Assembly: GCA_002792495.1 (NCBI GenBank)
Contig: PFOK01000150.1
Span: 1-6,157 of the forward strand
Length of the DNA stretch: 6,157 bases
DNA from: Candidatus Peregrinibacteria bacterium CG_4_10_14_0_2_um_filter_43_11
GTDB lineage: Bacteria > Patescibacteriota > Gracilibacteria > UM-FILTER-43-11
Reading direction: 5' to 3'
In this document: piece by piece, positions 5,675 through 6,157 of the stretch
Layout: every line of letters begins with the position of its first letter
How positions within the stretch are numbered: position 1 is the stretch's first letter
Program-made: the position numbers and the translations under genes
The notes under the pieces: generated by a model
Databases searched by the model: none
What the model saw: only the letters and a program-made list of their open reading frames with translations
What the model was told of the DNA's origin: nothing

Positions 5675-6157
5675 ATGGATATCAGGAATATTGCCATTGT
5701 GGCTCATGTGGATCACGGGAAAACAACCCTTGTAGACGCACTACTCAAGGCAAGCGAAAATTTTGACGCGCGCAAAGGGTTGGAAGAACGTGCCATGGAT
5801 AGTAACGATCAGGAAAAAGAACGGGGCATCACCATTTATGCTAAAAACGCTTCGATTACCTACAAAGGGGACAAACTCAACATTGTGGATACCCCGGGAC
5901 ATGCGGATTTTGGATCGGAAGTAGAGCGTGTTCTTCGCACGGTCGATGCGGTGATTTTGGTAGTGGATGCTTATGAAGGACCCATGCCACAAACCAAATT
6001 CGTGCTCCGCAAGTCTCTGGAACTCGGTCACAAGGTATTGGTGGTGATCAATAAAATAGATAAGCCGATGGCTCGACCGGATGAAGTGGTTGACCTCACG
6101 TTTGATCTGTTCGGAAACCTGGGCGCTTCCAACGAACAACTGGATTTTCCGTACATG
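5675..6157 (+). CDS. typA: translational GTPase TypA/BipA, 5' part
   Basis: TypA (BipA) is a ribosome-binding GTPase of the elongation-factor family, involved in 50S assembly and in growth at low temperature or under stress. The window holds the first 161 codons, with the reading frame open to the last base. The complete G domain signature is visible: P-loop AHVDHGKT at 10-17, switch I RGIT at 50-53, DTPGH at 72-76, and NKID at 126-129. PMPQTKFVLRKSLELG (103-118) and the ending ARPDEVVDLTFDLF...LGASNEQLDFP (133-159) are diagnostic of TypA and separate it from LepA and EF-G. The family is about 600 aa, so roughly three quarters lies beyond the window. The start is fixed by MDIRNIAIVAHVDHGKT, which matches the family N-terminus; no Shine-Dalgarno precedes it. 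Confidence 0.95.
   Translation, partial: MDIRNIAIVAHVDHGKTTLVDALLKASENFDARKGLEERAMDSNDQEKERGITIYAKNASITYKGDKLNIVDTPGHADFGSEVERVLRTVDAVILVVDAYEGPMPQTKFVLRKSLELGHKVLVVINKIDKPMARPDEVVDLTFDLFGNLGASNEQLDFPYM

Noticed and set aside
5741..6139. 132-codon minus-strand ORF inside typA
   Set aside because: The plus strand is unambiguous TypA with all G motifs.

Overview
The window looks like chromosomal DNA from a Patescibacteria (CPR) bacterium. Three things suggest this: the cysteine-rich ribbon proteins on the minus strand resemble a family I associate with CPR genomes, an exported S-layer-homology protein has paired cysteines, and no gene start has a convincing Shine-Dalgarno sequence. Peregrinibacteria is my best guess at the lineage, but this is recalled resemblance, not a search. 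TGA is used as a stop at two abutting gene ends and does not occur inside the long ORFs. This argues against the TGA-as-glycine code of Gracilibacteria and Absconditabacteria.

Layout: after a short leader (1-96) comes a plus-strand pair. The first gene (97-1449) encodes an argininosuccinate lyase of the branch typical of Bacteroidetes, with no argG beside it. The second (1509-2480) encodes a barrel-only amidohydrolase related to cytosine deaminase, with the usual catalytic Glu replaced by Gln. The 59-nt gap between them holds three 12-nt units that read as P-I-G-x in the +1 frame of the lyase. The amidohydrolase stop abuts, with no spacer, the stop of a minus-strand pair of zinc-ribbon genes. 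These are a 416-aa protein with a remarkable CxxC ladder (2762-4012) and, 11 nt downstream, an 89-aa paralogue of its C-terminal domain (2481-2750).

Upstream of the zinc-ribbon pair lies about 510 nt of AT-rich DNA (4013-4524). It contains a strong sigma70-type promoter pointing right, a 21-bp palindrome, several small hairpins and a possible decayed repeat. It could be a long leader of the next gene, a small RNA, or a regulatory region. To its right are a secreted FnIII-like/SLH protein (4525-5562) and the first 161 codons of the translational GTPase TypA/BipA (5675 to the window end).

The genes do not form one pathway. The lyase and amidohydrolase may share a nitrogen-metabolism transcript, the two ribbon genes are probably one operon, and the SLH protein and typA appear to be separate units. 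The most unusual items are the CxxC-ladder protein with its paralogue, the Glu-to-Gln amidohydrolase, the P-I-G-x repeat and the structured leader.
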